A stretch of DNA of 64,000 nt from Antennarius striatus (taxonomy: Eukaryota; Chordata; Actinopteri; Lophiiformes; Antennariidae). The stretch is from the NCBI RefSeq assembly GCF_040054535.1, contig NC_090787.1:14267001-14331000 (forward strand), written 5' to 3'. Shown piece after piece: positions 26,203 through 48,661 of this stretch; the first letter of the stretch is position 1; each line of letters begins with the position of its first letter. Below the pieces are notes generated by a model. That model did no database searches and was not told the origin of the DNA. It was given only the letters and a program-made list of their open reading frames with translations. Made by a program: the position numbers and the translations under genes.

Positions 26203-29110
26203 GAGCATTGCCTGATGGTCCGTGGACTCGCAAATAGTTAAAATCCAGTTGACTGGCGATTCTTTTCTTTTTTTTCTCGATTGACCACACCTCTTCATCT
26301 GCTACACATGTGCAATGTGGTAATAGTGCACTATTTGATAATGAATTTGCACAACCTCAGATCTTCATTATTTTCAGTTTTCACGACAGTCTCTGGTATC
26401 TCAAGTCGGTGCGAGTCCACCCGTTTGATGCCTTGTGGGTTTGTTAGCGGGCACAACAGTCAGATTTTGTGCTGAAATAAACGGGTGAAATTTGACTGGA
26501 GGACCTTGGCGGAGATCGTGCGTCGCAGTGCTCAGGCTTCACTGGGTCGGAAGCCTCAATCAGTGGTTGTTTTATCTGCTTTGCCAGCTAAAGGCAATTT
26601 TTTAAAGGATCGACTGGACTCTGCCTTGCTCAGATGGCCATTGCATTTTTATTATTTCCACCCGTTTCATATCATACACTGCTTCGCTCACCCTCTAAAA
26701 AGAAGAGTACAGGTTGTGATATTTGTGATCCATTTTGTTTCAAGCTATTTAACTGTTCATGATATAGAATTTTATTCAGATGTCATAAATTGTCCAAAAT
26801 ACTTTTAAACAGCTGTTTTTATATTGTGTATACTGTATATGTGCTCATTTATCGGTTTGCTCAGACGTCAAAATCTCTTCTTTTGGTTGTGGGACTCTGA
26901 GAGGCCTTGTAGACACTTGAAGGTAAATATAGTTTCTTAAAGCAATAAACACATTAACATAACTTGAACATTGTTAGGTATGTTATTGGTCTTATTACAT
27001 GTAGCTTCACCTGCTGAATCCAGGCTTGATCAGGAATAAATGTTGGTCTCTAACTGTTGTAAAGTTCTTTATTTTACAGCAGCTTCACTCAGAACCAGAA
27101 CCCGTACAGACCAGTGATCAGGTCAGCCTAACTTTTTCTCTTGGCTCATACTGAGTGGATTTTGAAGGCCATTAAATGAGTTTCACTTATAATGATGAGC
27201 TAACGATGGCATAATCCAGGGACTTTTAAGTGTCTACTCTTCAAGGTGCTCTTTGGTCCACATAAAAATGGTCACGTTTGACACTTGTGTCTCATAAATT
27301 CATTTTTAGGTCTCCTAATATAATATGGCTGTGTTCAAAATGCATACAAAAGTAGTTCAATTCAGATCTCTTTTTTTGCTCATTTTTGGGTGGTTTTAAC
27401 GTAAGAACTGAACAAATCACACAGAATCTTTGTCAGGAGCATATTTCCTTCCTGCTGAGATAGTGTGGCCACTGGGGTCAGTTGTGTAGTATTTTATCCG
27501 CAGCTCCTTTGCGTCACTGTTTTGTCAGCAATGTCGTACAAAGTCAAACATGGAATGATCACATTAGCTGCAAATAGACATGAGTTTGCAAATTGAATTG
27601 AGTAAATCAATTATTTGGCATTCTTACTCTGAGCTTGAAAACCAGACAGATCGTCACCACAGCAAGCAGGTCATTCATTCTGAAAATGAAGCCAGCATAC
27701 GGATGGATACTTCTGTTGCTGAGGTGAGATGAAGGTCGCAGTTTAAGGTCAAACAATTGTTCCACTTTGAGCTGCAGGATGAACACAGCCTATATTAAAG
27801 AAAACCCATGTCTGAGGCAAATCGTGCTTTACTTCATAAAATCAGTTGTAAAGGGATTTCAGCTACATGATGCAAACCTGGGATTTGATTTGAATTAAAA
27901 AAAAACAGGGCGCTCCTCCAGTCTGGTAGAAGCTCCTGTGGCAGTACAACCATGGCTATTGATAGCTTTTATATTAGACATATGACAGATTGTCAGACAT
28001 TATTGAGTACTAGGTATATAGCAGTCTCTATCTTGGGGTTTGTCGGTGAATTATTCAGTAGTGATGGATTGAAGTTGTCACTTGCAATGTATTCAGTGGA
28101 ACACTGTCTTGTAGAGTCTTCTTTTAATGGCTATCAAAATGGTTTTGAGTTCTATTTGAAGTTGGAGGGATCAGTGTACGCTGTGTTGTTTTTAATACCC
28201 TAATGAAGACTTTTGATAACCATTAAACTCCAGGAAGAAGCCTGAGATTGCATGGGACAGCATCCTTTAGTGTGAAAGTATTATAACAGTAGTAGGTTAT
28301 GGTCACTGGCTTGATTGTAGGCAGTATGAAACATAGGAATATATGCATTGATTGATATACAGTAAGTTGTTTTTCGACATGTATTTGCACAGGAGTGGAT
28401 GCGGCCGGTGGTGGTTCACATGTCCCGTGTCTGTCATGCCTTTATTTTTAGTTTTTTGTTTCTTTGGACGCTCATTAAACGAACACCTCCCATCATTACC
28501 AGCTCTGAGCCTCCACCAGAACCCCCCCCCCAGTTCCAGCTGTGAGAAGACCCCATTCTGTCTCTCACTTCCAAAGAAAAAGAAAACACCAAGTGTAAAC
28601 CTGTAGCTCTACCAGAGACAAACTGGGCTCCTCAGTTAAGGCAGTGGTGCAAAGTTCACAAAGAAAAGGAAAAAAAATTCAGGTTGGATGAAACTGCAAG
28701 GCATTACTGCTCGGTTCCCCTAGCATGTGATTAGTCACCGCACCAATTTACTCCTCACCGCTTTCCCAGAAAAATAAAAAATAATCACAGAACAAAATGA
28801 ACAGGGCTCATAGGCACATTTAACTGCTTGAATTCAGAAATGGCTGACAAATTCCTATACTCATTGAATGTACTGTATTACTGTTTTTAAAGATAGGATG
28901 AGCTAATCTAGTCACCTTTTGTTATTGGTCCTTGTTTAATTTGTCTAAGGTATTTTTTGTATACAAAGGTTTACATTTTTATGTATATTTTTCTTGTGTA
29001 CAAATTATGTAAGATGTGTACAAATGCTGTATGTAATATCTGTATATAGTGTGAGAAATTTGATCATTTGTTTTTGGATGTATAAATAAATCTTGCTGTG
29101 AGGTATTGCA
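26203..29110 (+). other. ino80d: ino80d 3' UTR (long), with several candidate poly(A) signals
   Basis: No separate gene was recognised after the stop. AATAAA hexamers occur at 26,476-26,481, 26,943-26,948 and 29,085-29,090. The last lies in AT-rich sequence with TGTA motifs (29,000-29,060) and is the likely distal end. Mammalian INO80D also has a very long 3' UTR, which supports assigning this stretch to it. Confidence 0.5.
29085..29090 (+). terminator. ino80d: Distal polyadenylation signal AATAAA, ino80d
   Basis: A canonical AATAAA is followed by TGTG-rich sequence (TCTTGCTGTGAGG), typical of a cleavage region. Confidence 0.5.
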
Positions 29111-29610
29111 GTTCTCAATGGTCACTTGGGAGTACTTTCCATTCCAGTTGTGTCGTGTACAAGAAAATGGACACGGATGGATCTAAATGAAGCCTGTCAT
29201 AAAGCAACTAACAATCAAAAACATTTTCAAAAGGTGTGGGTTCATGTTGATTGTTCTAAATCACAGGACACATGGTGCAGACAAGCAAATTTCCAACTGA
29301 TTGACAACTATTACCCGACTCGGTCAAGCAATAACAGAAATACTCAAATTTGTACTGAATTTTTATTTTTTGCAATCAGACAGCTTTAAACGAACCCAAC
29401 TATCCTGAATTAGCAAATATGTGTGATGTACTAGAAACTCAGCAAAGTCACCAAGAATGGCTATTTTTCAGGAATTACTATCCAGGCTTGTACTGAAACT
29501 TGAACACTTCACAGAACCAAAGTTTGCCCCTCTATGACATAATACTGCTCCTTTGGGTTATAAAAATAGTTTAGTAGCATATATGCCTGCTTGTGCTAAG
29601 AAATGACTCC
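29111..29610. other. Convergent spacer between ino80d and stk24
   Basis: About 0.5 kb lies between the inferred 3' ends of ino80d (plus) and stk24 (minus). No recognisable gene or repeat is present. An ORF at 29,126-29,389 has no resemblance to known families. Confidence 0.45.
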
Positions 29611-29625
29611 TGGTAACCACACAGC

Positions 29626-29631
29626 TTTATT
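29626..29631 (-). terminator. stk24: Polyadenylation signal (AATAAA on minus), stk24
   Basis: TTTATT on the plus strand is the first good minus-strand signal after the stk24 stop. It implies a 3' UTR of about 2.6 kb. An A24-26 run lies nearby at about 29,684-29,708. Confidence 0.4.
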
Positions 29632-32223
29632 GCCATACAACACACAATTTGTACCATTAAAAACAATAAATCCGCAAAGTGCAAATCAAAAAAAAAAAAA
29701 AAAAAAAAGGTAAAAGTCATAACTGACCATGTAAAAGGTGCAAATTGATTTGAATAGGTCTCGGTTTGGAATGGAGGTCTTACATGGCACATTTCACATG
29801 ACAAGTCTGAATGAAGAGTGAAGTGATCTATAACAGACGAGCAGAAAACAAAAGGAACAGCAGGAATTAAGAGTTAAGTCTGGTACCTTTTCGAGTTAGT
29901 CAACTGGGTTTTGATTTTTATTCATTTAATCATTTGACTAATACTCAGTTCAAAAGTCCTGCCTAAAATCTGGGGGGAAAAAATCATTTCAAAGAACAGG
30001 TTTACATTTTGGGAAACATACATAGCAAAGAGTTACTTTTTCCAGCGAAGCAAGTTTAATTCAGCTAAGGCGGTTCACAAAAAACAAACAAAACAGCTAC
30101 CCTGGGTCTGCCAGCAGAAAGCAAATCCTGCTACACTCCGTGGTACAAATGAAAAAAACAAACATGAAATGTGTAATTTGTTGATCTTTGCAGGCTCTGG
30201 CAGGCAGATTTACATTACGGCAGAGATAAGCTAACTGTTTCAAGATATAATCTTTGTGCTAAGCTAACAGAATGGCAGATGTAGCATTCTGTTTACAAAT
30301 ACAGAGAAGGTTGGGCTTATTATCCAACCCTAACCCATCACAGACAAGGAATGATTGTACTTCCCAAAAACACTGGTCTCTTGATTGGTGTACTGAGTAT
30401 AACCCAGAGGCAAAACTAATGCGTCATCTGACTCGAGTACATTTCGTCAAAAAGAAGAAATGTCCGCTTGTTTGTGCATGTTAGTCAAGGAATGAAAGTC
30501 ATTATTAATCTTCAACATTGTCTATAAAGTTCTGCATAATTCCAAAGGGAAAAAGAAATCACATCAAAAACATTTGATCTAACATTTTAAAGCTGATACT
30601 ATTCATCCCATTCACCGCAAATAAGGCTGATTCAACTCAGCTCCGAACTCAACATTCCTCTGGTCCTTTAGCAGCGTGCTACAACACATACTGCCGGGGC
30701 CACCCAGCAGGCTTCATACCGTTTTTCTATCATGCACATTCCTTTAAACAACTGTCAGAAACTGTAGCAGTGCCCCTGGTCTCTGAACACTTACTGGCTC
30801 TGTTAATATGTACATGTAAGACCAGTGTCCTCTACGATGTGAGAAGTTTTGTTTTTATGAATTTACTGTACAACTAAAAAATCGTCTCACAAAGCCAAAG
30901 GGAAAGATGCAGCCAAGCAAATATTACACTGCACAACCAACACCTGAGGCCAAGATGTTAGACATCAGGTTGAGTTTTTTGTTCCACACAGCTTAACTGT
31001 AAAATACTGCAAGCTCTGTGCTACTGTTTTATGGCTACGTTGCTTATATGTCAAAGGCATTTATACTTGAAGTGCAAAATTTAAAGCCGTAGATACGCTG
31101 AGCAGGTGGCGTACTACAGCAGCTCCAAGGAAGACTAACGGAGTCTACTGATACTTAAACTAGAAGATGGCACTGCCCTGTTACTGGAATGACTCGACTA
31201 AACTTTCATTCATCAAATAAAACAAAAGCACCCCAAAAATAAGAGATGAGGCAGAATCCAACAAACCAACACAACCTGAGGCCTCGCTGAATTGGAGCTA
31301 GTATTGGAGCGTCCAGTGCATCAAACTGAGGCTTCAGCAGTCCAGCTGTTTTCACATTCTCCAACATTACAACAGCTACAGCATAGAGTGAAACCAAAAA
31401 GATACAGAGCTAAGAAATACATGAATCAAAAGTAAACATGATGGAGGGTAACCATTGTCATTCACTGGGTGAGTAATGAAAACAGCTGGAGAAATCAACT
31501 GATATACAAAAGAAGTAGAAAAGCAAGGCCGTCTCGTATAGCCAGTTTAGTCTCTGAAAATATTTACCTCACGACCATTATCTACAGTTTGCATTTGGCC
31601 ATTTGTACACTGTGGTTTCATTACAAACACATTCACTATTGTTTCATTGATCAGTAGAAATTAGCTTATTTACAAGTCTGTACAACCACCCTATAGAGCT
31701 CTCTCAATCTCCCAGATGACCCAGTACACATAAAGCAGGATACCTGAGTTTTCAATAAAACGCTTCAACCCACTCAACACTCTTAACCACATAATTCACA
31801 GCAGGAAATTTCACTCAGCCACACACACATGAATACAATTAACTAGGCAAAGTGCTTTCTCAAAAGGGTGCCGAGTGTAGATTTTTGTAAGGAAGCCATT
31901 AACTCACCAAAACCAATAACTCAAAAGAGTTCTTGCGAACGTTAAACAAAAAACACCCTCAAAACAAAAACAGTTGTGAAGGAGGTATTGAGATGGGACA
32001 TCTTACAGCAGGTTGGCAGTCATGATAGCAGGTGAGTGGCTGGCCACTGACTATCCTGAATAGGACCCCCTGGTTGTGTAGTAGCGTATAAACAGACATT
32101 AAGTAGGCCATGATTTGCTTCAGGTGACTGAGCGATGGGGAGACTTCATTGCAGCTGTGGCGGCCAGAGGGAAAGAGCTAACTGCTGCCGCCGAGGTGGA
32201 AAAACAGAGTTGAACGTTGCTTC
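29632..32223 (-). other. stk24: stk24 3' UTR
   Basis: AT-rich sequence without open frames of note lies between the stk24 stop (32,224-32,226) and the candidate poly(A) signal. Confidence 0.5.
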
Positions 32224-40982
<8,759 letters not shown>

Positions 40983-41430
40983 GGCGTCTAATTGGCAAAG
41001 ATGACGCCTTTTAGTTGTCTTTTCGTGCTGGTCTTTTCAGAGGCGTGACGTTGGTTTCCTGGTCGGTTGTTTTTGGCTGACCAGCAAACTCCGGGTGATC
41101 AACGTGTCAACCAAAGAGTCTCCTGATATTTAAAACATACCGGTGTGTACTTCCAGCTGCCTCCCAGCTTTCTTGTCAGTTGCCTTCCGCAGTTAGCAAA
41201 CGCGAGGCACGCTAGCTACTTCAGTGGCTACCGGTAGTTAACGAACAGGTGGAAATTTGTAGCGGCGCAGACCAGCGTGGTGTCCGGGTACAAGTTCAGC
41301 AGTCTCCCGGCGATATTACACACGTTTGCTTTGAAATAGTCGAACCGGGTAAATAACTGCTCACTGTTAAACAGTTGTTTCTGTTGTTGTTCTGTCCTCA
41401 CTTTTTTGTGTCGTCCAGCGCCATCTTGAG
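40983..41430 (-). promoter_or_regulatory. stk24: stk24 5' UTR/promoter region with YY1-like element
   Basis: This GC-rich stretch with CpGs lies directly upstream of the stk24 ATG. On the plus strand GCCATCTTG at 41,420-41,428 (minus CAAGATGGC) matches the YY1 consensus, often found at the start sites of housekeeping promoters. No TATA box was noted. The transcription start and any additional leader exons are unknown. Confidence 0.4.
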
Positions 41431-42824
41431 TAACGTTAGAGTCATTTTGTGGAGGACCAATCAGCGTGAAGGATATTTTATCGTCACTCGGAGAGCGTCA
41501 CGGAGGAGGAAGCGCGTTCGCGTGCCAGATCAGGCACGCGCCTGCCGGAAGCAGGAAGTAGGAATATTACATATTAATTCAACCAATTAAAAGTTTCAAG
41601 AGACATTTCTCTTACTGTGGTAATTCTTCATAACACAGTCCCCAGCATTTAAAGGTTCTGGGAAATCAAAACGTAAAAGGAAAAAGCCAGTGACGGAAAT
41701 CATGATGCCACATTGTAGCCAAAATGCATGCAAACACTTTAAGAGATAACCAAGTTTCTTTTATTCCAAAGCTCTGGATCCATGTCTCCTCCAAAGATTG
41801 AATTCATCATATAATGGATGCCACTTTCTCTTCCTCGATATTGTGTGAGGTAAGAGAGAATATTTCATGTAGTTTTTCATTCTGTGTAGCTTTGTGTGCT
41901 TCAAGGTTGCAAGTTGTTATGGCAGCTTCTTCAGGTTGCTTGCTCTTGATCAAATGGCAAAAAGAGGACATTGGGACTCTGGAATGTTGAAGCGAAATCA
42001 TCTGTTTGACACCACCCTGAAGAACCTCTGAGGTTTTGACCCTAGTAGCTTTCGTTCTCTGCCAGCCTGTAGCTTTGTTGATATATTAATAATTTCAGAG
42101 AAATCAAAGTTAAAATTTCACGATAAAATATACATAACATTTACAGTGACATCTCTATATTATTATGTCACTGCATTTCATGGGTCAATGATTCATGTAT
42201 TGAGTTTACTTTATTGATGACTTTGGTAGTTTTGCTCATTCAGGTGTTTCTCAATAATTACTTTCCAAAACATTGAAGTTGATGATGAAAATGCTGATTA
42301 AACACCACCATGAAATTCAAACATTGACTCTGTCCCCTGCAAAATCCTGGGTTAAACCAACCCATGTCAATTAAAACTTTATCTGGTACCATTTTATCTA
42401 TTGTTAACCATGTACTTTCACTCTCAAATGCAAAAATAATATGAATGAAATGAATATTTAGGGAGTACAAAACTCCACTGACGCCCTGTCAGCTAAATGT
42501 ATGTATAGCAAAAACAGCACTCTTCCGTCTTATATGGATGATAGTTTTAATACAAAAGAGGAATTACATTTAATAATATGGGCATGTTAGGAAATAATAC
42601 AATAATAAAACAGTTACAAACTAAAGTAAATTAACACTGAATTTCAATTTTTCCAAATAGAAAAGCTAAATCATCTCACCACAGCTGTACCTATCTTACA
42701 CACATATGCATACAAATACACAAGACAACAACTGAATGTTATATCACTTTAAATCCACCGTCATGAGTACACTATTATTATATATTACTATTGCCTTTTT
42801 TAACTTTTTACATTTTTGAACTAT
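41431..42824 (-). other. slc15a1 3' UTR and spacer to stk24
   Basis: No gene is seen. Minus-strand AATAAA hexamers occur at 42,210-42,215 and 41,760-41,765, either of which could end slc15a1 transcripts. The segment next to stk24 (41,440-41,560) is CpG-richer. Confidence 0.45.
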
Positions 42825-45800
42825 TTACAATTTACTCTCTTTTGGTTTATCTTCCCCCATCTCCCCAGTTAACTCCTTTAGCTGAGTTATGTCATCTTCA
42901 TCTCTGTCATCATCACTAGATTTCCTCTTGAACTGGGCTTCAATTGCTGCTGGGTCAATATAGGTGTAGAAATGGGCCATTATGGAGAAGATAAAGCACA
43001 CCGCCAACAGCAAAGAGGCAAACAAGAGATACTCTGCCCACTTTGAAAAGAAGAAAAACATGATATGAACACGTCATAATGTGTTGATGCTGTCACTCTG
43101 ACACAGAAACAGTTTTCATCTTTCGTTCCTTTAAATGTAGATGTAGTTAGGGAAAACTCCTCATTACCTGCTTGGGAATCTTTGCAAGCTCAGCCACAAT
43201 CAGTACAATGAAGTTGCCAACAGCAACAGTTAACAGCCAACCTGCCTGTAGCACAGCTTTCATGTTATTAGGTGCCTAAGGGACACAAAAGGAAGACATT
43301 AAATAATTAAGTCAAAAACAACCACAATTATATTCATTCATTCAATCATTCATCATGAAACCCGCTTCTTCTGCCGTAGCGGGTAACGGTGTGCTGGTGT
43401 ATATCTCAGCCGACTGAGGGCGTGAAGCAGGGTACACTCTGAGCGTGACGCCAGTGCACCGCGGACCACAATTATAATCGAACTTAAATCAAGTAGCCTT
43501 AGTGATTGCTACTTCATTGTAAATCACTGAAATAATAATAATGTGTGCTGTTTACCTGTGAGTAGGAAAACTCCAGACCAGTAACAGAAAACATCACTTC
43601 ACCAGCAGTAATGAAGAAGTATTGTGGGATCTGGAGAGCAATGTGAACCGAGTTGGGCTTGATGTATTCTATTTCAGTAATAGAGTCCTGACACTAAGGC
43701 AAATGAACAGAGAGAAAAAACAACCACAATGCATTAATTCAACTTCCCAATAATATGTATCAGCCTAAGCCAAAAGATGTAATCCCAAGACATATGTATG
43801 TATATTTAAAATCCACCTACTGCAATTTCATTTGTGGATTGACATGCATGAGTGAATATTTATAATGTCACTGTGTGGGATTGACTCTTAATGAGCTACC
43901 GTGTGTCTGTGTTCATTGTATTGAAGAAATATTCAGAATGGCTCACCACTCTACCTTTAAATGTCTTAAAATGCCAATAGGAATAAGATACATAAGACAA
44001 AAAAACCCCATGACCAATACATAATCAGATCAAAACCTTGATGGTCTTTTTAGGAAATTTGTTCATTTAATCTAACAAGATATTCCAAAGGAAAACCTTT
44101 TACTGATGTTTCTTATTTAGATCCACATTTAAATTGCTTTGAATATAATTACAAATAACATGAAGATAAACAAACCTATAAATGCAGTCTTTTACCATGT
44201 GAAGAATGAGAATGAATCAATGAAAATAAAATTTAATTGGTTGGCTAATGTATTAAATAAGATGTCCTTTTTCACATCTGATCAAGATTTATGATGTTGT
44301 GAGTCTGATGGTGAACTTACACTCGGCCCAAAGACTAATGTGCTTGGGATGAAGACGGAATATGAACTTCCAAATCCAAACTCCCGAATGTATTCACATG
44401 ACTGTGACTCACTCTGTATGATGAAGGTGACCCTGATAATAATGAACAAAAACCACTTTATTAAATCATATTACAAGAGTCTACTTATAAATATAGTGAC
44501 TTACAGAAGGGGAAACAAATTCCTTACTTTCCATTTTTTAATATGGTGTTATTGGAATAACTGAATGCTTCAATTTCTGTAATTTCAGAGGTGAGTATGT
44601 TCAGTGTTTTGTTCATTCCATTTATAAATCTGAAATGGGAATACATTGAGTAAAATTATTACAGCTGTAATATTTTACAATAAAAAGACCAAAATACACA
44701 CAGGGATTGCTTTAGTTTAAAAAGTGGCACTGAAGATGAAGTTTAAAGCTGCAGCTCTGTGATTTCCAAAAAAATATTTGTCACTAAATATAAAAATCAT
44801 TAGTATTACAGTACTGTATTTCAACTGATCAGTTAAGTTGATAATTTTTGATTCAACTCACCGGATTGCATTTCTGCCTTTTTCCGGTTTCACAGTTAAA
44901 TCTTCAGTCTGAGGAAATAAGATGCTGGTTATTTTAATTCTTAAATATCTCTGGTCTGGCCTTTATTTTCATTATTTCTGTGCTTTAACTAACCAGTAGC
45001 CATTCATCAGAAAAGTTTGAAGGGATCAGAAGTGTTCGTCGCTGCCTTTTGGTCATAGAAATAGTTTTCACTACTGTGTCATTGATTGAAATGTTAACAC
45101 TTTCTGTTTCAAATGTGAAGAAGTCATCACTGGCCTTCAAAACAAAAGAAACTGTTAAAATGGTGCAATAATAGACAAGATTGACAGAATCTAATGCAAT
45201 TACTTTTCAGAAATCAAGTTGAGGATGTACTGTACCTTATTTGCAGGAAGTACCAGAGGTTCATTGCCTTCCAGATTAACTGTCACTGGATTACTACCCA
45301 TGTTAAGCAATTTTAACTGTGTTTGGGTGGCTGATGGGAAGACAGGCAATGTTTTCTGAAAGGTAAGAATACAGATGAGCAAGTTATGTGACTTTGTACT
45401 TTTTAAATAAATGATCATAAATGGTGTTTTCTACTTACATCAATTTCCAGCTGCACCAGAGCAGCACAGACAAACGCTATAGCTGCCAGAAACATTCCCA
45501 CCGTCATTCTTTTCAAAGGCCTGTTGAATTAATATTTAGCTCAGTCACTAATATGTAAAAAAAATTACTGTTTTTATGACTGTCATTTTTTTTTTTTTTT
45601 GGTTCACAAGTAACTAGATACTGGTCTCATGTCTGCAGGTTCGATAATTTCCTGTGCAGAATGTCATTTTCAGAATCACATCAGCCTTCATCACTGAGCT
45701 TTTTTCTAACTCTGTTTTCAGTTGCAGCCCTACATGTTGTGAAATTTTCTTATTTGATGTCGCAGATGGATAAACCACTATCACTTGGTCCTTGGATATG

Positions 45801-48578
45801 TCAATCTTTTAGTAAATTTAGTGCAATGAAGGAATTCTGAAGAGGATAGAGATTTTTGTTCCGACAAATAAATAAATATAAGAAATAAAACAAAACTCTG
45901 CATATTCGAAAACGAAATATTATTACCATCAATATACTTGTGAAGGCCTGGCCTGTATGTATATAGACTGGTTGATACTGTATATGGCCTCAGAAGTCAC
46001 AGCAGTACTTACGTGAAGTTCAGACCACATTTTTTAATCAGAGGATAGATGAGACTGTCCATGATGGGCACCAGCGTCAGGATCAGGATGGGATTGACCG
46101 TCTTCAAAACATTAATTACAGTGAAAACACAACACAGAAAAACATTCAGTCAAATGAAACATGATTTTAATTTTTTCACTTACCTGCATTTGATCAGGCT
46201 GGATTACAAGCAGACCCTGCAGATACAAAAACAAAAAAGACATCAAGAAATATTTTCCTTGATTAGGATATATTTATGTTTAATCCAATTATCACACTTA
46301 CAAAGTTCCCATCCATGGTGGTTGCTTGAAGAGTCCACCTTGACCCCTTTAATGGAAATGCAGAGGTTGGTACAGTGCTCTCTTAAAGCATTTTTTTATG
46401 GAAGAGTATGTTGACAGTACCTTTTGGTCAAACAGCGTCCAGAACATTGGAAGTGGGGTGTACAAAAGCAGGACCTTCAGAACCATCTTTATTTGAGCAA
46501 TAAGGAGTTTCTTTAACACAGACACAAAAGCAATGTTGTTATTTGACTGATGAAGTACTTTGATTGCAGTTTAACTCTAGAGAATTAAATAAAGAGAAAA
46601 CTTACATCATACTTTTCCTCAGACCAGTCCATCCAGTGCTCCCTCTTTGGGTACTGACTGCTTCTGTGCCTGAAGCGGTTTTTGAGGGCAAACTGAATGA
46701 GAGACATAAGATGGAAAAATGTTTTAAGAAAAACCCAGAGCAGCTGTTGTTAAAACTTAACGCAGCCTGTGTTGATGAAAAGACTCACCCCTATACATTT
46801 ACACACATCCATCATGATGTTTCCCTGTGGTTCAGCTTTATAGTACATAGGGCTTCCAGCCACAAACACCACTGTCAAAAATCACATCAACATTATCAGC
46901 GTACGGTATGTAATGCAAATATTTACATTAGTAATGCACAGAGTGAAAGCCTCCAAACGGTTTAGACGTACCAAGTGCAACTACCATTAGTGCTGCAGGG
47001 ACACCGAAGGCCAGAGGATAACACTCCTGCTTGGTGTGGATGCCACATTCCTCAGCTGCAAGAAGTAAAGCAGCATCAAATTTCAATTTCATTGTCACTC
47101 ATGCTCAGAGACAATCCCAGTTCATCCTGAGCTTCATTTTACACTCTACCTCTAAGGATTGGAGTGATGATAGTTGACAGGAGACTCCCACCATTGATGC
47201 ACAAGTAGAATACAGAGAAGAACGTTCTCCTCTGTGATTCCTGCACAGACGAAAGAATCAGTGATCATTTATCTTGTGTCACCTGCATGTTTTGCACTGT
47301 CGTATGGGATGTGCCTGATATCACTACTACTTGAGGCTAACATATCCCAAAACAAAGAAGTATGCCCAAGTCTCGCAATTTCTTTATAACTCCACAGACC
47401 AAGATTTTTTAGCATTTTCAAATTTTTAGATTTCCCCTGCAATCAATGCCTTTTTATATGATACCAAATGGGGAAACATGTATGTAGTTTCCCTGATGCC
47501 ACAGGGACTATATACATTAGCCCTAAGACCCGAGACATTGATTTTCAAACTTTTTTTGGTTTTTCTTGTAACATCTCATTTAGCAGCATCATCAGATTAA
47601 AATAAAAAATTGTCCAATACCTGCATTGAGATTAGTGGCACTCTTTTCCTTATGTCTATTTCTAATTCACTAATCTTAACATGCTGATATGTTTAACTGA
47701 GATGAACATGATAAAAATCAAGTCTGAAAAATATCAGTGTGCAAACATTGTTACTGTGATCATATTAGTACACAACAGAGAGCATTTAGGTGAAAGCACT
47801 GGATGGTCAGGTAGGAGTAGAGGGGTAAAGTTCTAACCTGATTGTCACCAAATTGGTCCCCACCAAAGGCGGCAACACAAGGTTTGATGCCCCCAGTGCC
47901 CAGAGCAATGAGGAAGAGACCCACCATGGACAGTGCACTGTGAGGAGAGGACCAGGACCATGAGTACTGAGGAGTGGAATATAAACCGCCTGCAGAGAAC
48001 CCTTTTAGTAGTTTTTGACTCAGTTATTGCAATGCTAATTTTCTACTCATACTGCAAATTTTCAGAATATAAACTCACACATGAAAGGTCATGTTATCAG
48101 GTGTCCCGTCTTTATTCTTGTCTGTGATGTCATTGATTGCACTGACAGACATCGCAACCTGGCCGATTGCGTAGACAATGGACAAGTAGATGATAGTCCT
48201 TTAAAAGAAAGAGGGAAATAGATCATCATCAGAGAAGTTCTTCCTTCCTTTATTCAGTGAAAATCTCAACATTAAAAAAAACAAACTAATATAAGTATTG
48301 GACTTGAGTAAAAATAACGTGTCATCTAAAGTAATTGGAAAAATAAATGAAACAATCAGCATTTGATATTAAAAATTATGAAACATTTCATTATCTAGGA
48401 GGGTTTCAATAAATATCAACAAAAGTAGCCACTCACTTAAACTTTCCCAACCAGGAGTCTGCAACAATGGCCCCAAGGATAGGGGTCAAGTAGCACAGGG
48501 CCACAAAAGTGTGATAGATGGATGTGGCCAAGTCATCGTCCCACTTCAAGAAATACCTAAAATACAGCACCAGGACAG

Positions 48579-48661
<83 letters not shown>

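Noticed and set aside
29126-29389. 87-codon plus ORF in the ino80d-stk24 spacer
   Set aside because: No resemblance, no promoter or splice evidence, and AT-rich 3' flanking DNA.
41375-41590. 71-codon plus ORF at the stk24 promoter
   Set aside because: CpG-rich promoter sequence, antisense to stk24, with no family match. A bidirectional transcript cannot be shown from sequence.
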